From NCBI GenBank assembly GCA_013396915.1, contig VWZL01002825.1, positions 279,327-343,326 on the forward strand: a stretch of DNA of 64,000 bases. The letters run 5' to 3'. The notes beneath the pieces were generated by a model. It worked only from the letters and a program-made list of their open reading frames with translations. It searched no databases and was not told the DNA's origin. Shown piece by piece: positions 1-10,711 of the stretch; position 1 is the stretch's first letter; every line of letters starts with the position of its first letter. The stretch is from Stercorarius parasiticus (lineage: Eukaryota; Chordata; Aves; Charadriiformes; Stercorariidae). The position numbers and the translations under genes are program-made.

Positions 1-2900
1 GTGGGGGGTGGGATGAAAACACAGAGCATAAGCAAGCGCATTGGAAGATTTGGAAAGGGATTAAAAAACTAAGCAGGAAACTCATCTTCAAATCCCCATG
101 TTTCATGTCCGCCCGGAACATCCCCTTACGGAAGCGATGCTCCTCAGCCCAGCTCCATCCCAAACACGCTCGCTGCAATCTTCACCCATCCCTGGTCTGG
201 CTGCAGCCCTCAGCCTGGTGTCAGGAGCTGGGTTTTGTGCAAGGGGACGGGGAAGCGTGACGGGAACAGGCCCGGCGTAACCCAAAAGGGACTCAATGCC
301 CTTATTTGTCTGGGTTGGGAAGCTCCTTTCCCGCTGTTTGTGTGTGGCCTCCAGGGCAGATATTGAGGCTGCACAACTGTGACTCAGCTCGAAACTGCTG
401 AGCTCACCGGAATCAAACGGGCTGCAGCGGCTGAGGGCGGCCGTGAAGCATTTCAGTGCAGTTTTGACCCCTCTGCTGATTTTTGCCAACTTTTTATCAG
501 TCTGTAACGCTATTAAGTGATGCCTCGGATGAAGCCCTGACCCTGCCTAGAAAGGCTCCATTTATAAATTCAAATTTACTTTTCAAATCTAATGGTCTCT
601 TGGAAAGCTTATAATAATAATTACCGGGCTGGATTTAGAGATACAGATTAGCTGTCACAGCCTGGATCTGCTTATTCTCCCTCCTGAAAAGCATCCTCTG
701 CGCCAGCCGCTCGCTGATCCCACCCCGCCTTTGATGTTTCATGTTTGTCGGGGGCCACTCGCTGCATATTCTGCCCGGCTCCCTCCCGTTCCCTAAATCA
801 TTAGCACCCTCTCCTGTCAGTGCCTTTCCCTTCTCCTGCCGGCCACTCGGCAGGTCAGGTGGAGTCAGCATAAATATAGCAACAAAACACAGATGGCGTA
901 TTTTGGTAGCTGGCAAGGTCATAGCGGAACCCTTCTCCTTCCCGCACCAGCCGGACGCATCTAGCGAGCATCAAGCGTGCACTGCGGGACGCAGGCGTGC
1001 GCTGCCTGAACCTAGACAGCACCGTTTTCCTTCGGTGAGGAAAACGACACCGAAGATGTGATGACAGGAGTGTGGGACGCCGGCAGCAGCGGGAGACGGG
1101 CAAGGCTGTGCGATGGGTGCACGGGCCCCCAGCAGACAGCACAGGAGGTGCGTTAGAGAAAGCGGCATGAGCCAACTGTCTCCCCTTTTCCCCCAGTTTC
1201 CTCATCAAACCGGCAGCGCTTGCCGAGTCTTTTGACGTGCCAAGCTCATGCTGAAGGGCGCAGGTTTCATCGCTGTGCAAAAACGTATTATAATGTTTAA
1301 AGAAATGTCCGTTCTTTCAAAATGGTTAAACTAAACCCGTGACTTCAAGGGAGCCTGTTTTGTGGGTTTGGATTCGTGGCAGGTGATTGCCCTGCAGTGA
1401 AGGCTTTGGATGAGACATGCACCCACCTTGTCTGGATTAGCTCGTTTGGCCCGATGTGACGGGCTTGGCCGCAATTAGAGGACGGGGCTGTCAGCTTTGG
1501 GGGGGGGGGGGGGGGNCCTGCACCCCTAAGGCAGTGGCGTAAGGAGTCCTACTTTGGTAGACCCGTGTGAGACAGACTACAAGGGTAAAGTTTGCACATT
1601 TTTCAGGCTGAATTTTGCTTCTCTCTCTCCATCTGTGCTACCATCCGCATTCAGATGGATTCATCTGCTTCAGCTGTATTCAGAGAACACATCCCCCACT
1701 GGCTTCTAGACAGGTAGGATCTAAAAGCACTTGCAAACTTTTCTCTAAATGCGACGAATTGGCAATTCTTAGACCTGTTTGCAGCCCAGAAGCCGTGGTG
1801 GAAGTCGGAACGGGACCGTTGATGCTGGCAAACAGGAGAGCCATGAGTCCTCCCGGGGGAAGCCAAAGAGCAGCAGGAGTCCTGCAGCCCCCAAGCAAAG
1901 CCAGACTCTTGACTACCACCTGCACCAGCCGCAGTGGCATTTCACGGCAATTAGAGGATTCTCCAAAAGGAACCGAAATCCATCGATAAATCCTTCCATT
2001 TATCTTGTGCCAAGGGTAGGCTTTATTTTGTAAGGAGTTAACATCATTTTATGACTCTCGTGGCCGCCTGAAACCTTTCCCTCTTCTTAGCCTGATGCGT
2101 GGCCTTTGCTTTGTCCTCTCTAGATTGCGGAGATGTTTCTGCTGGTTTGACAGTGTCTGGAGTCAGGACAGAAGAGTGAAGGCAATGAAAGTTATAGGAA
2201 GTTCAAGAATATAAAAATGAACTATAACTCTTGAAAACATCATTCTTTTTCTCCTTCCGAAGTCTTCTGTAAAGTTCAGTCTTTAATCTAGCACCAACAT
2301 TTACGACCCGTGTGAGTGTGCAATTATACACAAGCCAATGTATTTTACAGTTTTGGGTGGGCAGCACAGGAAGGGGCTATAAATGCACCTGTTTCAGCAA
2401 TATATAAAGTTTATATTATTCTTTCCAAAAAATTCCCCTCTTCCTTACTGGCGTGGGTTTCAAACCGTAGATACTGGAAATAGTTCTCTCGTAAAAAATC
2501 TACATTGGGACTCACAAAAGTGACACGCATTAAGTTTTGAAAAAGCTACTGCATCCCTCTGGTCGGGAAGTTGTGCAAAAGGGAGTCAGGACCCGCGGCA
2601 TCGGTCTCCTGTCCTCGTTGGGTACCCTCCCCTTCACACCGCCCAGCTACAGCAGCTTTCAGGGTAGCGCAGAAACCAAGGTCAAACCCAGATGTTAGGT
2701 CTTGTACACCAAAACTTGGCCTTCCTCTGGTTATTCCTCGTAACCGGGCAGCCGGGGGGAGGATTCCTTGGGGAAACCCAGCTCCCTCCTGCGGCAAGAG
2801 GCACCTTCCCTGCTGCGCGGGAGCCATGGGCTCTTGCTTTCCAGGATTGATAGTTTACTAACTTTTTTTAAAATTTCCTTTTTTTAAAGGCAAAATGTCT
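1..2900. other. Gene-free non-coding stretch
   Basis: No coding region is supported here; the open frames (up to about 140 codons, both strands) overlap one another and match no family I know. AT-rich patches lie at 555-625 and 2180-2420, the second with several TATAAA-like strings. GC-richer sequence lies at 930-1250 and 2580-2830 but without dense CpG. The same 12-mer, gcaattagagga, occurs at 1471-1482 and 1947-1958. A long G run ends in an unresolved base at 1516. Confidence 0.6.
1499..1516. repeat. Poly-G run ending in an unresolved base
   Basis: Seventeen consecutive G residues (1499-1515) are followed by a single N. The run is long enough to cause sequencing slippage, so the true length is uncertain. 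It could also fold as a G-quadruplex. No function is implied. Confidence 0.95.
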
Positions 2901-2910
2901 TGCTGTGCGT

Positions 2911-2957
2911 AAACGGTATTTGATATGCAAAGTAAAAACGGTATTTGATATGCAAAG
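2911..2957 (+). repeat. Two-copy direct repeat with POU-like sites
   Basis: A 22-bp unit beginning aaacggtatttgatatgc occurs twice without mismatch, at 2911-2932 and 2936-2957 (period 25). Each copy contains ATGCAAAG, one base from the POU octamer ATGCAAAT. Just downstream, at about 2972-2984, the sequence attttgcatgacg holds a third octamer-like site in the other orientation next to a CRE-like TGACG. The exact identity of the copies points to a recent duplication or to selection. Confidence 0.9.
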
Positions 2958-3203
2958 CAACTCATTAATTATTTTGCATGACGTGGCATGCAAGGTGCCT
3001 CACGGCCTCCCACCGCCCCTCCCGCCTGCAACACCCGTGTGGCTGCGAACACGGAGAACAAACGGAACCACAGCACTTCCAGGTCACCACCTAAGGAATT
3101 CTTTTGATTATTAGGCTTTGTGAAAAATCTGGCTGCTAGTGTTACCCGAGACTAAGAAACTCGAAGGTACCGCTTGCACCGAAATCATTGTCGGATTGAT
3201 ACT

Positions 3204-3222
3204 GATTTCATTTAATGAAATC
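3204..3222. repeat. Palindrome, 9-bp arms around one base
   Basis: The arms gatttcatt and aatgaaatc are perfect reverse complements separated by one T. The centre reads TTTAATGAAAT, which resembles homeodomain or POU dimer sites. It sits in an AT-rich stretch, so chance is possible but a 9-bp perfect arm is uncommon. Confidence 0.85.
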
Positions 3223-3789
3223 TAGATTCTTTTTTAAATTAATCATTTAATTTACGTATAATAGGCTGTTAACAGGAGAGGATAGATGTCTATAGTTGAA
3301 CAGCACAGGATCTTTATGAGCAGGGATGAATCTCACCCTGGGGCAGAGAGATTACCCAGAGAAATAATACCGCTGTGCCTCTAGTTTTGAAGTCTTTTGA
3401 TATTCTTAAATGGTGCGGTGGCTGTTAGCTCCCAGGAAGGATGAGTGCTTACCTTTAACCAAAGCATTTCCATCTCTACCCCTCTATTTATGTGCGAGTC
3501 CTTTCGCGCACACACAGAATTCAAGACAGACCAGCAAATAGGTTTTTTAATTTCCCCCTCCCCCATGTTGATACTTGCGCTGACTCTACTTTTGCTGGAA
3601 AGGTAGAAGCAGATGAAAAGTTGCTATTTTCTCTGTTTGCACCTTAGGCAAGAGAGCTTTTGGCTGCCTGCAGTCGAGTCAGGATACCTCCGTGATCTAC
3701 AGATGGAAAGGAAGGGAATTCCATTCTTCCTTCTGCAAGAGAGTTTGGCAAGAGATGTCTACCCTCTAATAAGAAGCCCAGCGGCTAAT

Positions 3790-3819
3790 TGAAGAAGAAG
3801 AGGAGAAAAAAAAAAAAGG
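3790..3819 (+). repeat. Purine-rich GAA/A low-complexity run
   Basis: The run begins with repeated gaa units and ends in about a dozen A residues before ggc. It gives rise to lysine/arginine-rich spurious frames. Low-complexity DNA only. Confidence 0.85.
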
Positions 3820-4439
3820 CTTTAAAGGAAAATAAAGTGAATAAAGTTATGGAGCAGCTCCATTGCACACACCGCATTTCGAAGCGCCACCTGCTCTTGG
3901 TAGCAAGCTCAGTAGCTCCACCCGAAGGACACTCATCTGCAGGGGCTTTGGGTGATTGCAACAGCAACAGCTGGAAGAGGAAAGCGATTAGTTCGATGGA
4001 GGAGGGCACAATGTCAGCTGCATCTCGCTTTGCAAAGCCTGTGCTGGTGGAGACAGGCACTTTTGCAGATCCTGGTGGCCTTGGCCTCCCTCCTCCCCTC
4101 TACCTGCCCAACCTGCAAATCTGATCCCACACAGAGAATTCCCCCCCGGGAGCCCCGGCGGGGTCCGGAGGCTGTGGATCTCGGGCACAGCGCTCCCCTC
4201 CACGGCCGGTGCGTGGTCACTCCTGGTTTCACAGAAGCCAAGGGGATTAAAGGCAATTAGGGAAGCCCTGACTTATCCTAATTAGAGCCAGTCTGGAGCT
4301 GTATTAGAGTCGTTATCTCAAGTTTTCCAAAACTACCTCCCAGTGGGCTGGGGAGTTTATTTCTGCCCTTCTCCTGCTTTCCCCCTTCTTTTCCCTCTCC
4401 TCCCAGTGACGCTCTTCGCCAGGCTTTGATCTCAAGGAC

Positions 4440-5145
4440 CCTTGTGGATTTGGTATTTACCTTTACAGTTGCAACGTTTTAATCTAGATGGAGCGTCTTG
4501 GAATTTTCAATATTTATAGCTCATTAACTCCTGCGATGAAATCCTTCTGCAGTTCTCCACGCTCGGTGTTTCATGAGGAGGGGCTGCCAGAATTGCCGTG
4601 CCCGTCCCTTGGTGTATTATCTGACAGTTTTTCTATTGAATTAACTCAAGGTATGCATTGACTAAACATCTTTAGAACCATTGGACAAACAGACTATGTA
4701 ATATTCATAAATTAATGCAAATCAGCTTCAAGTATGTCAGACTAACTCCCCTAGGAATCTCTGGACCTCAGCATGTTGTGACAGTTCTTGCTTAAGCAAA
4801 TCTGGATCTTTCAGTGCAAATAATGAGAGCGCTTTCATCCTGAGCGGTATTACCAGTGAGACTAATGTGCCATTCTCCTTCTTAAAACTGTAGTCTCATC
4901 AGATAGAAATTAAACCACTGGGAGAGCAGGAAAAGAAAATGTGAGTAGCATTTGCATGTATTGTCCCTCCTTTTCATCTGCTGCAACAATCGCATCGTGG
5001 CGTCTTCTTAATGACAACGCTGCTATTACAGTAAATGATTTAAACAGTTGCAGTCTTTCATATTCCGGGTTTTCAGACTTGGAGATTTTCTTACACGTGT
5101 AAATTATTTGCATGTATTTGAGATATAATTAATTACGTGTTGCTT
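4440..5145. promoter_or_regulatory. Candidate enhancer block with three POU octamers
   Basis: Three perfect octamers occur: ATGCAAAT at 4715-4722, and its complement ATTTGCAT at 4950-4957 and 5106-5113. The two minus-orientation copies share a 13-mer, atttgcatgtatt. The block also has a 12-bp palindrome TTGCTTAAGCAA at 4788-4799, ATTAAT directly before the first octamer, and a TAATTAATTA-like tract near 5128-5136. There is no credible open frame. By chance one octamer is expected about every 20-30 kb on both strands, so three in 400 bp is notable. POU factors (OCT/BRN families) bind this motif; whether this DNA is an enhancer is inference. Confidence 0.4.
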
Positions 5146-7594
5146 GAAAGCCTCACCCCACGCACTTCAAATCTTGCAGGTTTCCTTCCACTGATATTTC
5201 CGTGTCCCTGGACAGATTGCTTCAGATGATGCTTCCTGATGATGCCTGTTCGGAAGGAAGTTTCCCAACACGTTTACAGGTAATTTTATGTACTCTAAAG
5301 GCTCATGGAGTTTTCCTGACACTCGGCTCATCATCCACGGGAGCACGTAAACCCTGGGAGCTCCTGCGACGGTGGCGGTCTGCTTTGCTGCGGACCTCCC
5401 CCAGCTCTGCTGGGGCACGCGAATGGTTCCTCTGCCAGGGTGCAGTTGTGCCATTTGTTATTTCCACCAGTACTTTAAAAGTCCATCGGGGGACTGTTAC
5501 TCACAAGGGCAGCACCGCGCTGTGTTATTTGGGCTGAAAAATGTAAGCGTTACCACTCAAATACACCACTGCCCCTAACACGTCTTCCCAACTGAACGCG
5601 TTCAGCCCGTTCCAACGTGGTAGATTCTGTTTCAGATAGATGACGACCGCATTCCTTCCTTGAAGTTTGTCTCCTCCGCATATCAAAAAATGTTAACAAA
5701 TAGGCATAATATATGCCCTGGGGAGCACAGAAAGCTGCTTTTCTTTTTCTTGGCTGGCTTAATTCATGCTGGAGTTGTGCGACTTTTCATCTCCGCAGTT
5801 GGAGGAAAAGGCTAACTCGCCGTGTAAAAGTAGTATGATAAATTGTGGAAAAATGACTTGCTGGCTTTCCTTCGAAACTCTCCTCTCCAGCTCCTCCTCT
5901 CACTGTACTCCTTCCAGCGCCCCAGAATTCATTGCATCAGTGCATGTTATGGCACCTTGGGGATGCGTTAGTCATAAGAATGGAGCTACTGGTGCTTTGC
6001 AGGCGTATTTTAACTTTGGCTCTCACACGAGTGCTCTGACACATCCGTGCTGTCTGCACGTCTGGGTAGCGTTTGCTTGCGGGTGCCTCCTGAGATTCCA
6101 GACAGCTCAAAAAAGGAAACATCTAATTTATATTTGCTAAGGTACGCGGGAGGTCCTTTCGTTATGCGTTGGTGGTGGTGAGGGCTTGTGGGTACAGGGT
6201 TAAGGTGGGAGGAAGGCAAGAGTGATGGCTCCAGTGGGAACTCTGGGTTCATGCTGTAATGTCCAGCTCCAGTTCTGTCCTTTCCCTTCCGAACCCTTCA
6301 GGGTGGCCAGAGAGAGTGGGGAGATTGGGTTTGCTCGGCCAGTCCTGCTCGTCTGCCCCTACGGTTTATCTTCTGCATTGGGAAAACTCAGGTGTAGTTT
6401 CTCAGGCTGGGGCCACCCTGGCTGCGTTGCCCTGGTCCCTCGGTCCCCTGCTGCCGGCACGGGTGCTCCCTGGGATGCTCCCTTCCCCTGCCACCCGCAG
6501 GCATCAGGGACCGAAAAACCACAGCCCCCAGGGGTTTCACTGGCCCCAGGACTCGCTCCTGCCGCCGCCTGACCGATAACCACCACGAACCAAAAGGCCT
6601 GTGTAATCCTGCCCTTCGTGCGGCAGACGTGTAACGGACTTGCTCTGCTGCTGAGCTTTCTTCCTGTGAATTCATCCTGATCTCAGAATTCATCTGTAAT
6701 TGCGTACAATTAACTTCTCACAGGGCGCTTTCGAGATGAGAGCCGATAAGGGAGTGCCGTGCATTGCTCCTTTCACAGACGTTTTCTTCTGGAGGCAGCC
6801 TGGCCAGGTCCTTTGCTCTCAAACGGTGTAGTATCTGCACTGATTTCAGTGATTTCAGGTTTATATGCAAAAATGTGACATCAAAACTGACTCTCTGACC
6901 ATCTGCTTTTGCATACGAGCGTGGAAGAATTCCCAGTTTACCCCTGCAGGTTTAGCACCAGACCTGGTTTGGAAAACTTGTGCTTTTTAGGCCTAATCTA
7001 ATGTAACCAGCCCAGAGTGGTCAAATATCAAGGCTTATTATCAAGCAGCGTATTTTCCATCAGCAAATATACCAAGGTGTTTTAAATTAAAACACTCAGG
7101 CGTTACATGCGCATTTGGGCCTTTTCATGCTCTGAGTCATTTGCTAACGTTTTGCCCATAACCACGATCATTTTATGGAAAAGAAGGGGATGGGCATGGT
7201 CTGAAGGAAAACTGTGCTGGCCCGTCCACGTTAAATGTTCTCAGATTTAAGAAGCTGGAGCTCAGAGAGCAACCTTTTTAATTTCTCCCTCCCTCAAAAT
7301 GAATGACCAGATAGAGATCTGGTGCACAAGCCGGGGAACAAAAATACATTAAAACAGCGAAGCATTGTGGTTAGTCAAGGTTTTGTTAAATGAAATGCCG
7401 TTTTTGTTTTTCCCCTTAGGGAACAATAAGAAAACTTCTCTCTGTACATATCTCTTTCTGAAACAAGCTCCGTGACTGGTCGCAACCTGTAATAAAAATG
7501 CCATATGCAAGAGAATATATTTAATATTGGGAAGGCAAAATAGAACGATAGGATCTGTTTGGGGTTTGAAGGTAAATGTTTAGACATTTTTTCC
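5146..7594. other. Gene-free non-coding stretch
   Basis: No gene is supported. A GC-rich patch spans about 6400-6580 with overlapping open frames on both strands, typical of GC-rich non-coding DNA. A small inverted repeat GGCATA-ATA-TATGCC lies at 5703-5717. Parts of 6840-7100 and 7370-7560 are AT-rich with low repeat content and could hold conserved elements, but no specific motif cluster decides this. Confidence 0.5.
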
Positions 7595-7760
7595 TTTAAA
7601 ATAATCTGTGATAGATGCTGGTTAGCTGACTGGGAAATGAAATCACGGAGGATTTATGCCATTAATGACAGGCTATGATGTCAAAGACATTTGGCCTGTA
7701 GCCATAACCTTTTGTGTGGCTCTGGTTGATTCTTATAAATAAACAGGACTGCTCAGCTGC
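7595..7760. promoter_or_regulatory. Candidate conserved non-coding element
   Basis: An AT-rich, non-repetitive block without an open frame carries TTAATGACAGG (7660s), TGATGTCA (a CRE-like site) near 7677, and TTATAAATAAACA near 7733, which fits homeobox, CREB/ATF and forkhead recognition. The base composition and spacing look like a developmental enhancer, but this is a judgement by eye. Confidence 0.25.
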
Positions 7761-9245
7761 TGCCTGGATAGGAGTCCCCATCACTCGGGAGCACTGGGAA
7801 CTGGGCTAAGGAGACCACTTAAAAACATTGAGGAAAAAATTGAGGGAAAGGGATGTCCTGCAAGAAGTGCTTTCTCCCTTTAGTGTCTCTGCTTGGATGC
7901 AGCGGGCCTTGGTTAATGTTTAAAGAAGGACCAGATTACTGAAATGACACCGAAACCAATCTCACTTTCTGAAACGCCACTGCGTCGTGTTGATTTGCAA
8001 TTAGTCAAAAGCCCAGACGCGTTGTCAATAGCGCACATCACCACCGTTTTTGTTCCTCGCATCCCATTTGTAGTATAAAAGAGCAGCCCGGGTGGGCTTT
8101 GGCAGTCGTGCCAGTGTGGTGCCCAGCCTCAGCGTCGGGTGGGACGCGGTGGGACCGCTCGCCCTGCAGCACCCGGCCGGGAGAGGCGCGCACCCCGGCA
8201 CGGCCCATTGCAGTAACCTACGAAAAGAAACCTGCAAATCTGACTGCAGAGAGACGGGGAAGCCCTGAAGTATGTGTAACTTTCATATGTACCACAGCTG
8301 TCCCCCTAAGGAGCTTACAGGCGTAATTTTAATCATATTTTGCCAGATAATGCACAGGACTTGCTTGCAGCAATTTGAGGCGTCTGATACGTGGGAGGGC
8401 TTCGTTGTGCTGTTATTGGTGTCATTTTTCTTTTCACACAGAGGTATTTTCCTTTGTATTTTATCCTCTGGGGGCTGTGTTGCTAATGGTTCGCCAGGTG
8501 CCAAACCCTCGGCGGGGTAAGGCAGTGCAGCTCCATTGCTTCTGGTTGACCATCACCCATTGAAACCCTCTAAGGAACCCTTCTATTAACATAATTACCA
8601 GCACCACGCTGGTAAATGTTGCAGAGGGTCTTTCAGAGTCTGAGCTAAGTAAGCTCCGTGTCCTGCAGGTGTTTGGTTCTGAAGCCCCAGTGATTTCGGC
8701 CGAGGCTGGAGGCTACATGCCATGCAGCGTCATCCCACCCTGGGATCCGGACATGGGCCTGGCAGGACCAAGCAGCACACGGGGCCCGAGAGTCTTCCTG
8801 AAACTTGGCTCGTGACTATCGAAACAGATCTTCAGAAGCCCAGGTAGCCGGGAGCGCATTAGCAGCCTAAAGGTTGTTCTTGCTTATGCCGGGGCTGAGC
8901 AGCCTGCCAGCGGCCACCAGGCTTTACACCATGCTTGTTTTCCCTTCGCCCCTTTTCTTGCGCTGAACGAAGCAAAGAAAAATCATCAAGAACGCAGGAA
9001 ATGTTTTATGGCAACAGCGACTAGATCCAGCCTGCGATTCAGCGGAGACACGCGTGTGCGGGGCCACCCAGAAGTCAACCCCGTCTTCTAACTGCCGCTG
9101 AAACCTCCCAGGAAACGCGTTTTGCTGCAGGGGGCATCGATGTTGGTGATGGACCTTGCTAAGGGCTGATCCAGCGGCACCCCCAGTTTTCAGAGGGGAC
9201 CAGGACCAGCTCTGCCAGGCTGGAGAAGCTCACTGCAACAAAGAC
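7761..9245. other. Gene-free non-coding stretch upstream of the CR1 element
   Basis: No gene is supported. Sequence from 8090 to 8200 is GC-rich with a few CpGs. From about 8700 to 9120 it is GC-richer than the window average. The last 60 bases (about 9182-9245) may belong to the CR1 element but do not match what I recall of it well enough to include. Confidence 0.5.
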
Positions 9246-9717
9246 ACTGAGGTGCTGGAGTGTGTCTGGAGAAGGGCAACGGAGCTGGTGAGGGGTCTGG
9301 AGCAGGAGTCTTGTGAGGAGCGGCTGAGGGAGCTGGGGGTGTTCAGCCTGGAGAAAAGGAGGCTGAGGGGAGACCTTCTCGCTCCCTACAGCTCCCTGAA
9401 AGGAGGGGGTAGCCAGGGGGGGTCGGGCTCTTCTCCCAAGGAACAGGCCATGGGACAAGAGGAAACGGCCTCAAGTTGTGCCAGGGGAGGTTTAGGATGG
9501 ATATTAGGAAAAATTCCTTCATCGAAAGGGTTGTCAAGCCTTGGGACAGGCTGCCCAGGGCAGTGGTGGAATCCCCATCCCTGGAGAGATTTAAAAGCCG
9601 GGCAGACGTGGTGTTGAGGGACGCGGCTTAGTGGTGGACTTGGCAGTGTTGGGTCGATGGTTGGACTCGATGATCTGAGAAGTGCCTTCCAACCTCGACG
9701 ATTTGGTGACTCTGTGA
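9246..9717 (+). mobile_element. CR1 LINE, 5'-truncated 3' fragment with broken ORF2 end
   Basis: This is the 3' end of a chicken-repeat-1 type non-LTR retrotransposon. In one frame the start encodes RLRELGVFSLEKRRLRGDL (about 9315-9371), the well-known C-terminal part of CR1 ORF2. After the "LKGG" codons (about 9405) the reading continues in a different frame, consistent with a one-base loss between about 9405 and 9440. The familiar DNA track continues: tggatattaggaaaaatt, gacaggctgcccagggca and ttggactcgatgatct. The 3' tail ends near gactctgtga, a diverged form of the usual ATTCTATGA-type tail. CR1 copies are normally 5'-truncated and dead, as here. It is the least diverged transposon in the window, so the youngest. 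Confidence 0.95.
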
Positions 9718-10528
9718 CCGAGCGGTGAGGGCCGTCTCTGTCCTCCCGCCAGCCCAGCGCTGCACCGGCTCCCCGTCCCACGCCCGTAACTCGCTCCAGA
9801 TGTCAGAGCGGCTCTACAGTTTGATGATTGTATTTCACTATTAACATTTGTTTTATGACAGAGTAGGATCATTACAATTGTCACATTATTCTCTTCCATT
9901 TTTTCCCCTCTCTTATTAGGAGAGACACTTACTATCATTTTAACAGGGAAAAACAAGTTCCCTATGTCCTTTTCCAGTCCTAAAAATACAAGACTATATT
10001 TTCCAGAGGAGCTTACGATTGTCGATTTAACTGTTCAAGTAGAATACATTAAAATGCCTTAGATGTCAAGGAGAAAAAGGGAGTCCTGTTTCCCAGAGGC
10101 AGGTAGGGTGCTTAAGCTGAATTACAGCAGGGTATTGTCAGGTCTTACAATCTGCACCATTCTTTTTAGGCACCCATCCAACTCACAAAAATATCTCTCA
10201 AATAATTTCAAAAGAACTTCACTTGAGGACTGTTTGTTTTGGAAAAATATAAATAATTTTTCCATTTAAACATATTTCAGCTGAGAGCGCAATAATATTT
10301 TATTTGTCTTGAAAGAAGTCAGGGGCTTAGTAAATATTAATATGCGGCTTATAGCACGGGTTAAAGTTCCACTCTTAATATATACTATAACTTTGCCCAA
10401 GAGACTTAATTCCTGAGGGAATATAAGTTTCTGATTAAGGGACTTGAAAATAAAGAAAAAAATACATTCACAAGGTATAAAAATGCCAATATATGGGATG
10501 CTCTCTCTTCAAAATTCTGCTAGTTTTT
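9718..10528. other. AT-rich gene-free stretch
   Basis: No gene is supported. Sequence is strongly AT-rich from 9810 onward with many TAATA, TTTAAA and AATATAAATAA strings. It leads into the tandem duplication at 10529. Confidence 0.5.
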
Positions 10529-10711
10529 GAACATTAGTGATAATTAATGGCATGAGCTAATTAATGACAGTATCTGACACCTGGCACGGTGCTTTGCTGA
10601 GCACAGGTAGGGTGCTGCATTTGGAACATTAGTGATAATTGATGGCATGAGCTAATTAATGACAGTCTATGAATATGACACCTGGCGCGGCGCTTTGCTG
10701 AGCGCAGGTAG
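10529..10711 (+). repeat. Two-copy tandem duplication rich in homeodomain sites
   Basis: Copy 1 is 10529-10610 and copy 2 is 10624-10711, a period of 95. Both read gaacattagtgataatt, then atggcatgagctaattaatg, then gacacctggc, and end gcaggtag or acaggtag. Copy 2 has about seven extra bases after gacagt. Each copy has TAATTAATGA and a small hairpin: GTGCT-ttgctg-AGCAC at 10589-10604 and GCGCT-ttgctg-AGCGC at 10690-10705. The GC-to-AT differences all sit at CpG positions in copy 2 that read CA or TG in copy 1, so CpG decay explains them. This could be a duplicated enhancer core; that is inference. Confidence 0.9.

Larger units (their letters stand above)
2958..4439. other. Gene-free non-coding stretch
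   Basis: No gene is supported. It contains a 19-nt near-perfect palindrome (3204-3222), an AT-rich part at 3190-3270, an A/G-rich run at 3790-3819, and a GC-rich patch at 4136-4215. Sites of the type TAATTAGAG occur near 4279-4287, a motif also seen at about 1473, 1949 and 11490. The sequence around 4240-4330 is AT-rich with spaced homeodomain cores and could be regulatory. Confidence 0.5.

Noticed and set aside
9156..9617. 153-codon plus-strand frame as a gene
   Set aside because: Its recognisable part is the CR1 ORF2 end, which then runs out of frame; it is a transposon relic.
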